Positions 27,958 to 35,808 of a stretch of DNA of 64,000 bases are shown here, piece by piece. Source of the DNA: an uncultured Pelagibacteraceae bacterium. Its GTDB lineage: Bacteria; Pseudomonadota; Alphaproteobacteria; Pelagibacterales; Pelagibacteraceae. A program made the translations under genes and the position numbers. The first letter of the stretch is position 1. Every line of letters starts with the position of its first letter. The DNA lies in assembly GCA_902582605.1 (NCBI GenBank), contig CACHSP010000001.1, positions 62,001-126,000 of the forward strand, in the 5' to 3' direction. The notes beneath the pieces were generated by a model. That model was given only the letters and a program-made list of their open reading frames with translations. It was not told where the DNA came from and did no database searches.

Positions 27958-28869
27958 TTGAAAAAAATATTAATAATTTCAGGAGGAATTTCAAAAGAAA
28001 GAGCAATCAGCCTTGATACTGGAAAGCAAGTAGCCAAGGAATTGAAAAAAAATAATTATTCTGTAAAAATAACAGAGCCAAATTTTCAGCTATTTGATGT
28101 TATTAAAAAATTCAAACCAAACCAAATTTTTAATGCATTGCATGGTCAGTTTGGTGAAGACGGTTACATTCAAACAATACTAGAGAGTTATAAAATTCCC
28201 TATACTCATTCAGGTGTAATTTCATCATCAATAGCAATGGATAAAGTGTTGTCAAAAAAGATTTTTATAAAGAATAAAATATTGACCCCAAAATTCTTGA
28301 CCTTTTCTTTCAGCAAAAATGAAAAAAATATTGTTAGAACTGTTGAAAAAAAACTTAAATTTCCAGTTGTTTTAAAGCCAATCAATGAGGGTTCAAGTGT
28401 AAATGTGTTTATATGCACAAAAAAAAATATCAAAAAAAAATTGCGGTATTTAGAAGATTATAAAAAAATAATCATTGAAGAATTTATTCCAGGTCGAGAA
28501 ATACAGGCTGCAATGATTGGTTCTAAGAAACTTGGTGCAATTGAATTAAAACCAAAAAGGAAATTTTATGACTATCAAGCAAAATATAATCCAAAAGCAA
28601 AAACTGAACATATCATACCAGTGGATTTACCAAAAAAAAAATACGAACAAATAATGAAAATTTCTTCTAAAGCACATAGTTTAGTTGGTTGTAGAGGAGT
28701 TACCCGTTCAGATTTCAAATATTACAGGGGTAAGTTTTATCTTTTAGAAATTAATACTCAGCCAGGAATGACAAAACTTTCTTTAGTTCCTGAGATTGCT
28801 GCATTTCGTGGTATAAGTTTTATTAAACTTATTGAATTAATTTTAAAAGATGCTTCAACAAATAAATAA
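27958..28869 (+). CDS. ddl: D-alanine--D-alanine ligase
   Basis: 303 residues, ATP-grasp. Motifs: ILIISGGISKERAISLDTGK, FNALHGQFGEDGYIQTIL, YTHSGVISSSIAMDKVLSKKIF, FPVVLKPINEGSSVNVF, GCRGVTRSDFKYY and LLEINTQPGMTKLSLVPEIAA. It makes the D-Ala-D-Ala added by the MurF half of the fusion. The start codon is TTG, directly after the murB stop; no better start is present before the conserved glycine-rich segment. It overlaps ftsQ by 20 nt. Confidence 0.96.
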   Translation: MKKILIISGGISKERAISLDTGKQVAKELKKNNYSVKITEPNFQLFDVIKKFKPNQIFNALHGQFGEDGYIQTILESYKIPYTHSGVISSSIAMDKVLSKKIFIKNKILTPKFLTFSFSKNEKNIVRTVEKKLKFPVVLKPINEGSSVNVFICTKKNIKKKLRYLEDYKKIIIEEFIPGREIQAAMIGSKKLGAIELKPKRKFYDYQAKYNPKAKTEHIIPVDLPKKKYEQIMKISSKAHSLVGCRGVTRSDFKYYRGKFYLLEINTQPGMTKLSLVPEIAAFRGISFIKLIELILKDASTNK

Positions 28870-29518
28870 GAAAATTATTTTTTATATTTCTTTGGTAATC
28901 ATTCTTGGCACTTTCAATAACAAAAATTTGAAAGGTTTTGATCTTCCTAAAATTAATATAATTGATATAGAAGGAATAGAATTTAATAATAATGAATTTC
29001 TTAAAATCACAAATTTAATAAGATTTAATAATTTATTATCTATTCAAAAATCTCAAATAAAAGAAATATTAAACTCTAATAATTTAATTGAAGAATATGA
29101 AGTGTTTAAAAGATATCCATCATCTCTTGAAATCAAGATTAAAAAAACAAATTTTTTAGCATCTACAAATGTAAATGGAAAAAATTATTTAGTTGGATCT
29201 AATGGAAAATTTATTGATACAAAAAACTATTCTAAAAATTTACCTTTTGTTTTTGGAAACTTTAAAACAGTAGAATTTATAGAATTTAAAAATATCATTC
29301 TTCAAACTGATTTTGAATATGATAATATAAAGAATTTCTACTATTTTCCCTCAGGGAGATGGGATATTGAAATGATCTCAGGAATTTTAATAAAATTACC
29401 GATTACAGGAATTAAAGAGTCATTAAATTTATCAATTGAATTACTTAATAATATAAAGTTCAGAAATATAAAAATTTTAGATATACGTCAAAAAAATCAA
29501 ATTGTCATAAATGACTAA
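28850..29518 (+). CDS. ftsQ: Cell division protein FtsQ-like
   Basis: 222 residues, shorter than usual (about 250-310). One N-terminal membrane segment (about 8-24), then a POTRA-like domain (INIIDIEGIEFNNNEFLKITNLI, followed by ILNSNNLIEEYEVFKRYPSSLEIKIKKTNFLA) and a beta domain (NVNGKNYLVGSNGKFIDTKNYSKNLPFVFG), in the FtsQ order. It links the early and late divisome through FtsBL. The place between ddl and the ftsA slot supports the call. The cytoplasmic N-terminal tail is almost absent. It overlaps the next gene by 8 nt. Confidence 0.88.
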   Translation: MLQQINKKIIFYISLVIILGTFNNKNLKGFDLPKINIIDIEGIEFNNNEFLKITNLIRFNNLLSIQKSQIKEILNSNNLIEEYEVFKRYPSSLEIKIKKTNFLASTNVNGKNYLVGSNGKFIDTKNYSKNLPFVFGNFKTVEFIEFKNIILQTDFEYDNIKNFYYFPSGRWDIEMISGILIKLPITGIKESLNLSIELLNNIKFRNIKILDIRQKNQIVIND

Positions 29519-30215
29519 AAAAATAGATTTCCAGACATATCTTTATTTAAATCATAATCAATTTATTATTTATGTTGATGAAATTTCAACTAAGGAAAAA
29601 ATTTATTCTGAAAAATTAGTAATAAAAGAAAATTCTACAGAATTAAGGTTAAGTAAATTGGATGAATTTTTAGATTCCAACATATTTAAAATTGAAAAAA
29701 AATTAAATAGTTTTGTTAAAGATACACATGTAATTTTAGATAGTAATGAATTTCACTCCATAAAATTGTCAATCAAAAAAGATAATAATGGAAATCTTAT
29801 AAACTCAGAGGCTTTAATTCACCCATTAAATGATTTAAAAAATTTATGTCAATCGAATTTACAAAATAAAAAAATTATACATTTTCTTATAGAAAGATAC
29901 ATAATCGACAATAAATTTTATACAGCTTTACCAGAAAATGTTAATTGTAATATTTTTTCTTTAGATACAGAATTTATTTGCCTTTCAAAAAATTTAATTG
30001 AAAATACAGAAAAGATTTTAAAAAAATATCATATTTCGTTAAATCAAATTTTAAGTGCTAGTTATTTAGAAAAATTGAAAGATAATTCAGATAACACTAT
30101 TTTTACAACAGCAAGTAGAATTATTTCAGGCCACAATAGCAATGAGGTTTTGCTTATTGGTAAAACTAACAAAAAATATGGTTTTTTTGAGAAATTCTTT
30201 AATTTTTTTAATTAA
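29511..30215 (+). CDS. Reduced FtsA-like protein lacking the ATPase core
   Basis: 234 residues, against about 420 for FtsA, located exactly where ftsA belongs (after ftsQ, before the usual ftsZ slot and lpxC). Residues 66-190 resemble FtsA subdomain 1C: a helix, IIHFLIERYIIDNKFYTALPENVN (compare the IDG...P.G pattern of FtsA), a strand, a helix (NLIENTEKILKKYHIS) and SASYLEKL. The actin-fold phosphate motifs and the DIGGGTTD segment of subdomain 2A are absent. The last 14 residues (KKYGFFEKFFNFFN) could form an amphipathic membrane helix like the FtsA targeting sequence. I infer a minimised FtsA relic or derivative; an unrelated protein in the same slot is possible. Confidence 0.6.
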   Translation: MTKKIDFQTYLYLNHNQFIIYVDEISTKEKIYSEKLVIKENSTELRLSKLDEFLDSNIFKIEKKLNSFVKDTHVILDSNEFHSIKLSIKKDNNGNLINSEALIHPLNDLKNLCQSNLQNKKIIHFLIERYIIDNKFYTALPENVNCNIFSLDTEFICLSKNLIENTEKILKKYHISLNQILSASYLEKLKDNSDNTIFTTASRIISGHNSNEVLLIGKTNKKYGFFEKFFNFFN

Positions 30216-30279
30216 TTAGTAGTTTATCGTAATATTTGTTGTTTTTAGTTTTTTTTCTCAACACATTAAAAGTCTTTTC

Positions 30280-31200
30280 GTGTCATTGTTAAGTCAAAAA
30301 ACTTTAAAAAAAACAGCAACTTTTAGTGGAGTTGGACTTCACAATGGTAAATTAGCTAAAGTATTAGTTAAGCCCTCTGAACCAAACACAGGTATTGTTT
30401 TTAAAAGAGTTGATTTAAAATCAAAAAATTATGTTTATCCAAGTTTTACTAACGTAACTAATACATTATTAAATACAACTATATCTAACGAGCACGGAGT
30501 AAAAGTATCAACCATTGAACATTTAATGGGTGCTTTATTTGGATTAGGGATTGATAATGCGCTGGTGGAAATAAATAATGAAGAAGTTCCAATTTTAGAT
30601 GGTTCAGCAAAAGAATTTATAGAAATTTTAAAAACTTGTGGATTAAAAAAAAGTGAGGCGCCAATTAAAATAATTAAGATACAAAAAAAGATAACATATC
30701 ATTACGGAGAGAAATTTATTTCCATAGAGCCTTCTAAATTAAGTTTGGATATTAGTTTTAAGTTGAAATATGAAGATTGTTTGATTGGAAATCAAGAAAA
30801 TAAAGTAAACGTTTACGAAGACGATTTAATAGATATTTTTAACTCAAGAACGTACTGTTTATTCGACGATGTAGAAAAAATTAAAAAAAAAGGACTTGCA
30901 AAAGGTGGTAGTTTAGATAACGCGATCGTTGTAAAGGGTAATGAAATTTTAAATTCTGAAAAGCTTAGAAATCCTAAAGAGTTTGTAAATCACAAAATAT
31001 TAGATTGTATTGGAGATTTATACACAAGTGGTTATAGAATAATCGGAAGTGTAAATTGCTCACAAGGAGGTCATTTCCTTACAAATCAACTTTTAAAGAA
31101 AGTATTTGAAAATAAAGAAAACTTCTCAATAATTGAGATACAAGAAAGAAATCTTCCACATACAATTCTAAATAAAACCTTATTAAGATCGATTGCCTAA
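30280..31200 (+). CDS. lpxC: UDP-3-O-acyl-N-acetylglucosamine deacetylase
   Basis: 306 residues. It commits UDP-acyl-GlcNAc to lipid A synthesis. Motifs: GVGLHNGKLAKVLVKPSEPNTGIVF, STIEHLMGALFGLGIDNALVEINNEEVPILDGSA (one zinc histidine), FNSRTYCLFDDVEKIKKKGLAKGGSLDNAIVV, and NHKILDCIGDLYTSGYRIIG (further zinc ligands). The start is GTG 30280. Its presence indicates that this organism makes lipid A. The preceding 64 nt have no evident hairpin. Confidence 0.96.
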   Translation: MSLLSQKTLKKTATFSGVGLHNGKLAKVLVKPSEPNTGIVFKRVDLKSKNYVYPSFTNVTNTLLNTTISNEHGVKVSTIEHLMGALFGLGIDNALVEINNEEVPILDGSAKEFIEILKTCGLKKSEAPIKIIKIQKKITYHYGEKFISIEPSKLSLDISFKLKYEDCLIGNQENKVNVYEDDLIDIFNSRTYCLFDDVEKIKKKGLAKGGSLDNAIVVKGNEILNSEKLRNPKEFVNHKILDCIGDLYTSGYRIIGSVNCSQGGHFLTNQLLKKVFENKENFSIIEIQERNLPHTILNKTLLRSIA

Positions 31201-31213
31201 CATATATTGATCT

Positions 31214-31241
31214 TTGAAATTTTTAGCTAAGTCTGTATAAA
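31214..31241 (+). promoter_or_regulatory. Possible promoter upstream of bamD
   Basis: TTGAAA (31214-31219) and TATAAA (31236-31241) are 16 bp apart, ending 6 nt before the bamD ATG (31248). The fit is fair, but the AT-rich background makes such matches common. If used, it would give a nearly leaderless bamD transcript and let bamD-ligA be expressed apart from the division cluster. Confidence 0.3.
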
Positions 31242-31247
31242 ATAACT

Positions 31248-32096
31248 ATGTTCAAATTAAAGATTTTAGTTTGTATAATAATTCTAATTTTATTTGGCTC
31301 TTGTTCAAAAGAAGTCTCAAAAAATGATTTAATTAAAGAAAAAAGTTTGGAATTACAAGTAGAGGAAGCTTATAAAGAGGGCATTGAAGCTTTAAACAGT
31401 GGTGATGTTTTATTTGCTGCAAAAAAATTTAATGAGGCTGAAATACTATTTCCGCAGGCTTTATCAGCTCCTCAGTCAGCATTAATGGCTGCATATTCTT
31501 ATTATACACAAGATTATTATGGTGATGCAATAGCTGAATTAAAAAGATTTATAAAAGTATATCCTGCCAATAAAGATTTAGGATATGCATATTATTTGTT
31601 AGCAATTTGTTATTATGAACAGATAGTTGACGAAAAAAAAGATTTACAATCAATTATAAACGCTAAAGAAAATTTTAATATAATTTTAAAAAATTATCCT
31701 AATACGGAATATGCAATTGACGCTGAATTTAAAATAGACTTAATTAACGATGTTCTTGCTGCTAAAGAGATGTATTTAGGAAGGTATTATTTTGAAAGAA
31801 AAAAATGGATTCCAGCAATCAGTAGATTTAGAGAAATTATAGATAAATATGATACCACCATTTATACTGAAGAAGCTCTACACAGGTTAGTTGAGGTACA
31901 TTATACAATAGGTTTGATTGATGAAGCTGAGAAATATGCTCAATTATTAGGTTATAATTATCAATCCTCAAAATGGTATGAAAATACTTACAGTTTATTT
32001 GATAAAACTTATGAAAAAAGAAAAAAAGAGAGAGTTAAAACATATAAGAAAAAAAGCAAAGGTCTTATTAAAAAATTTAAAACTCTTTTAGAATGA
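31248..32096 (+). CDS. bamD: Outer membrane assembly lipoprotein BamD (ComL)
   Basis: 282 residues. A lipoprotein signal peptide ends in the lipobox LFGSC (residues 15-19, lipidated C19). TPR-like repeats follow: EEAYKEGIEALNSGDVLFAAKKFNEAEILFPQ, YYTQDYYGDAIAELKRFIKVYP and YFERKKWIPAISRFREIIDKY. BamD helps insert beta-barrel proteins with BamA. In many alphaproteobacteria recN lies between bamD and ligA; here ligA follows directly, 1 nt after the bamD stop. Confidence 0.93.
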   Translation: MFKLKILVCIIILILFGSCSKEVSKNDLIKEKSLELQVEEAYKEGIEALNSGDVLFAAKKFNEAEILFPQALSAPQSALMAAYSYYTQDYYGDAIAELKRFIKVYPANKDLGYAYYLLAICYYEQIVDEKKDLQSIINAKENFNIILKNYPNTEYAIDAEFKIDLINDVLAAKEMYLGRYYFERKKWIPAISRFREIIDKYDTTIYTEEALHRLVEVHYTIGLIDEAEKYAQLLGYNYQSSKWYENTYSLFDKTYEKRKKERVKTYKKKSKGLIKKFKTLLE

Positions 32097-32097
32097 G

Positions 32098-34128
32098 ATG
32101 GACAAAAATAAAATTAAAAAAAAATATAATGAAAAGATTCAAAATTTAGTAAAACTTAATAAACATTACTATGATTTAAGTAAGCCTTTAGTGAATGATC
32201 ATGAATATGATCAAATTAAAGAAGAAATATTATCTTTAGAAAAAAAGTATATTTTTTTAGAGAGTGAAAATTCGCCCTCAAAAATTGTAGGTTTTAAACC
32301 ATCTAGAACTTTTAAAAAGATTTCCCATAGAGTTCCCATGCTTTCTCTTTCAAATGCATTTAGTGAGGAAGACTTGATAAATTTTGAAAAAAAAATCAAT
32401 AATTTTTTAGGTCAAAAAAGTTCAAACCAATTAGAGTACAGTGCAGAACCTAAGATTGATGGTATTTCTGCTTCTTTAATTTTTAAAAAGGGAAAATTTA
32501 TTATGGGACTTTCCAGGGGTGACGGCAAAGAGGGTGAGGATATTACTAATAATTTGATGACAATTGATGATATTCCTAAAAATATTTCTGCTGAAAATTT
32601 TCCTGATGAAATAGATATTCGGGGTGAAGTATTTATCCAAAATAATGATTTTGAAAATCTAAAAGATAAGTTTGCTAACGCAAGAAATGCTGCGTCTGGA
32701 TCTTTACGACAGAAAAATCCTCAAGATACAAAGAAAATTCCTTTAAAGTTTATTGCGTATACATTTGGATATGTAAATAAAATGGAAATAAAAAATCAAA
32801 GCAATTACTTACAACAATTAAGCAAGTGGGGTTTTAAAACAAATCCATTTAATAAAACTATAAGTGGTATTAAAAATTTAATGAAAAATTACCAAGAATT
32901 AGAGAAAAAAAGAAATGAGATTGATTTTGATATTGATGGTATTGTTTACAAAATAAATAGTTTTGACTTACAGAAACGTTTAGGTAACGTTGCAAATTCA
33001 CCTCGTTGGGCTATTGCGCACAAGTTTTCTGCAAACAAAGGTATTTCAGAGATTTTAAATATTGACATCCAAGTCGGTAGGACAGGGGCATTGACACCTG
33101 TTGCAAAAATAAAACCAATTAATATTGGTGGTGTAGTTGTATCGAATGCAACTCTTCATAATGAAGATGAAATAATAAGAAAAGATATAAGAATAGGGGA
33201 CATAGTAGTTGTAGAGAGAGCGGGAGATGTTATTCCACATATAATAGAGGTAGATTTAAAAAAAAGAAAAAAGAACTTAAAAAAATATATTTTTCCAATC
33301 AAGTGTCCATCTTGTGGAGCTAAAACAATTAAAGAATACAATTCGATTACTAAAAAAAATGATGCAGTAAGAAGATGTTCAAGTGAGGGGTATGAATGTG
33401 ATAAAATGACAATAGAAAAAATTAAGCATTTTGTATCAAAAGAAGCTTTTAATATTGATGGTTTTGGAAAAAAAATTGTAGAAAATTTTTGGAAACTTAA
33501 AATGATTAGATTGCCACAAGATATTTTTGTTTTGAATTATGAAGAAATAAAAACAATGGATGGATGGGGACAACAATCTGTCGCTAATTTAAAATATTCA
33601 ATTGAAGAAAAGAAAAATATTTCTTTTGAAAAATTTATATATGCTCTTGGAATAAGACATATTGGTTTTGAAAATGCTAGATTGATTGCAAAAACACTTA
33701 AAACTCCTGAGAATTTCATAAATCTTTCTAAAGAAAATAAAATTGATGATTTATTGAATATTGATGGGATCGGTGAAACTCAAATAACCTCTTTAAAAAA
33801 ATTTTTTTTAAATAGGACTAATTTAAAAGTGCTTCAAGATCTTCAAAAAATTTTAAAAATCCAGAAAACATCACAAAATAAAAAAGATGGTGTATTAAGT
33901 GATAAGATATTTATGTTTACGGGAAAATTAACAGGCATGAGTAGAGCAGAAGCTAAGTCTTTAATAGAAAAAAATTCAGGAACAATAATTAGTAATGTTT
34001 CAAAAAAACTTGATTATCTGATAATTGGAGAGAAACCCACTAAACGGAAAGTTGAAGCTGCAAAAGAGTTGAAGATTAAAATTATAGATCAATCAGAATT
34101 ATACAAATTATTGAATAAAAGTAGCTAA
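32098..34128 (+). CDS. ligA: NAD+-dependent DNA ligase
   Basis: 676 residues, full length. Adenylation domain with the nucleotidyl lysine K119 in EPKIDGISAS, NARNAASGSLRQ, an OB fold (VGRTGALTPVAKIKPI), a complete zinc finger (CPSCG and RCSSEGYECDKM), helix-hairpin-helix repeats (IDGFGKKIVE, IDGIGETQITSL), and a C-terminal BRCT domain (about 600-676, MFTGKLTGMSRAEAKSLIEKN). It seals nicks in replication and repair. The 3' end overlaps the convergent pepP gene by 21 nt. Confidence 0.97.
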   Translation: MDKNKIKKKYNEKIQNLVKLNKHYYDLSKPLVNDHEYDQIKEEILSLEKKYIFLESENSPSKIVGFKPSRTFKKISHRVPMLSLSNAFSEEDLINFEKKINNFLGQKSSNQLEYSAEPKIDGISASLIFKKGKFIMGLSRGDGKEGEDITNNLMTIDDIPKNISAENFPDEIDIRGEVFIQNNDFENLKDKFANARNAASGSLRQKNPQDTKKIPLKFIAYTFGYVNKMEIKNQSNYLQQLSKWGFKTNPFNKTISGIKNLMKNYQELEKKRNEIDFDIDGIVYKINSFDLQKRLGNVANSPRWAIAHKFSANKGISEILNIDIQVGRTGALTPVAKIKPINIGGVVVSNATLHNEDEIIRKDIRIGDIVVVERAGDVIPHIIEVDLKKRKKNLKKYIFPIKCPSCGAKTIKEYNSITKKNDAVRRCSSEGYECDKMTIEKIKHFVSKEAFNIDGFGKKIVENFWKLKMIRLPQDIFVLNYEEIKTMDGWGQQSVANLKYSIEEKKNISFEKFIYALGIRHIGFENARLIAKTLKTPENFINLSKENKIDDLLNIDGIGETQITSLKKFFLNRTNLKVLQDLQKILKIQKTSQNKKDGVLSDKIFMFTGKLTGMSRAEAKSLIEKNSGTIISNVSKKLDYLIIGEKPTKRKVEAAKELKIKIIDQSELYKLLNKSS

Positions 34129-35808
34129 CCATTTTTTTTCGCTTGGGTTTAAAAATTTATGAAGTTTTGTGTAAATATCTAAATGATATTTCCAAAGGTA
34201 ACTCTTTTCGTCATTTGTTAATAAATCCAAATTAATTAAATCTTTATCAATTGGAGCTAGTGTTAAATTTTCAAAGCACAGCTTATTTTTATTCTTTTTG
34301 ATATAAATCAAATTTTCTATACGTATTCCAAATTTATCTCTCTTATAATATCCTGGTTCATTACTTAAAACCATTCCCTCAAGTAATTTAATCTTATTAA
34401 ATTTAGATATACCTTGGGGGCCCTCATGCACATTTAAAAAAAAACCTACACCATGTCCGGTTCCATGCTGGTAATCTAAGTTTATTTCTTTTAAAAATTT
34501 TCTTGCCCTGATATCTATCAGATTACCAGAGGAATGTTTATTTAGATTAGATTTTACAACTGCAATATGACCTTTTAATACTCTTGTGAAAATATTTTTT
34601 ATATTTTTTTTGGGTTTTGAGAAACAAATAGTTCTGGTCACATCCGTGGTACCGTATTTATATTGTCCACCTGAGTCACACAAAAAAATATCTTTTTTAT
34701 TAATTTTTTTTGTATTTATTTTTGTTGCTCTATAATGAACAATTGCGCCATTCCCCCCGGCACCAGCAATAGTATTAAAACTTGGATATAAATACTCTTT
34801 ATTTTTTTTTCTAAAATTTTCTAATTTATTTTGTGCCTCAAACTCAGTAATTTTTTTTTTGTTAATATTTTTGATCCAATAAATAAATTTTGTTAATGCA
34901 ACACCATCAAAAACATGACTTTTTAACATATTTTTGATTTCTGTTTTATTTTTTAATGATTTGAGTAAATAAATTGGATCGTCTTTTTTTAAAATTTTAA
35001 ACTTTTTTTTAATCATATTTTCAAAAAAAATTGAGCAGGTGTTTTTATCAATTATAATTTTTTTACCTTTAAGATTTATTATAAATTTATTAAAATTCTT
35101 TGGTTCAATTATCTGATTAGATTTCAATTTTTTTTCCTTAATCAACTTTGAAACTTTATTTTTATAAGTAATTAAATAAAAACTATTTTTGTTGTTTATG
35201 ATTAAGTGACAATTAGGAATGGGACTATTCGGATTGTCATGTCCTCTTATATTAAGGAGCCATGCAACATTCTCAGGCGCTGTGATAAATAAATAATCTG
35301 ATTTATTTTTGGTTAAGTATTTTCTTATCTTCATAATTTTACTTTTATAGTCTTCACCAACTATTTTATTTTTAAGAGAAAAAAAAGGTTTGCTAGATTT
35401 AACTTTATCTTTATGAATTTGATCAATTAAATTTGACTCAATACTTTTCACCTTATTATTCTTAAAAAAAAACCTCTTTATTTGTCTAGATGTAAAAAGT
35501 TTTGGATCAAAACCTATTGACAAATTTTTGAGCAAATTACAATTAATAATTTTATGTAAGTCTATAACTTGAAAGTTTTTACCCGCCTCTTTTTTTGCTT
35601 GGATAGTGTATCTTCCATCAACAAATAAATAGTTTTTCTTTTTAAGAATGATTGAATAACCAGCGGAGCCAGAAAAGTTTGAGATTGTTTTAAGCCTATC
35701 ATTTGCTGAGTATTCTGAAAAAAATTCATCATTTTTGGGAATAATATATCCGTCTATATCGTATTTATTAAATTTACTTACTAGTTTGTTTATTCGATTA
35801 TTAATCAT
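34108..35808 (-). CDS. pepP: Xaa-Pro aminopeptidase (aminopeptidase P, M24 family)
   Basis: 566 residues: two creatinase-like N-terminal domains (about 1-290, YIIPKNDEFFSEYSANDRLKTISNFSGSAG) and an M24 pita-bread catalytic domain. Metal and catalytic residues sit in FLCDSGGQYKYGTTDVTRTI (two aspartates), QHGTGHGVGFFLNVHEGPQG (histidines), LSNEPGYYKRDKFGIRIEN (two glutamates). It removes N-terminal residues ahead of proline. The long form resembles eukaryotic-type APP1. The start overlaps the end of the helicase gene by 4 nt, so the two are co-transcribed. Confidence 0.92.
   Translation of the reverse strand: MINNRINKLVSKFNKYDIDGYIIPKNDEFFSEYSANDRLKTISNFSGSAGYSIILKKKNYLFVDGRYTIQAKKEAGKNFQVIDLHKIINCNLLKNLSIGFDPKLFTSRQIKRFFFKNNKVKSIESNLIDQIHKDKVKSSKPFFSLKNKIVGEDYKSKIMKIRKYLTKNKSDYLFITAPENVAWLLNIRGHDNPNSPIPNCHLIINNKNSFYLITYKNKVSKLIKEKKLKSNQIIEPKNFNKFIINLKGKKIIIDKNTCSIFFENMIKKKFKILKKDDPIYLLKSLKNKTEIKNMLKSHVFDGVALTKFIYWIKNINKKKITEFEAQNKLENFRKKNKEYLYPSFNTIAGAGGNGAIVHYRATKINTKKINKKDIFLCDSGGQYKYGTTDVTRTICFSKPKKNIKNIFTRVLKGHIAVVKSNLNKHSSGNLIDIRARKFLKEINLDYQHGTGHGVGFFLNVHEGPQGISKFNKIKLLEGMVLSNEPGYYKRDKFGIRIENLIYIKKNKNKLCFENLTLAPIDKDLINLDLLTNDEKSYLWKYHLDIYTKLHKFLNPSEKKWLATFIQ

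Noticed and set aside
27641-28006. 121-codon minus-strand frame across murB and ddl
   Set aside because: Very F/L/S-rich as expected for the complement of lysine-rich AT-biased coding; both plus-strand genes are certain.
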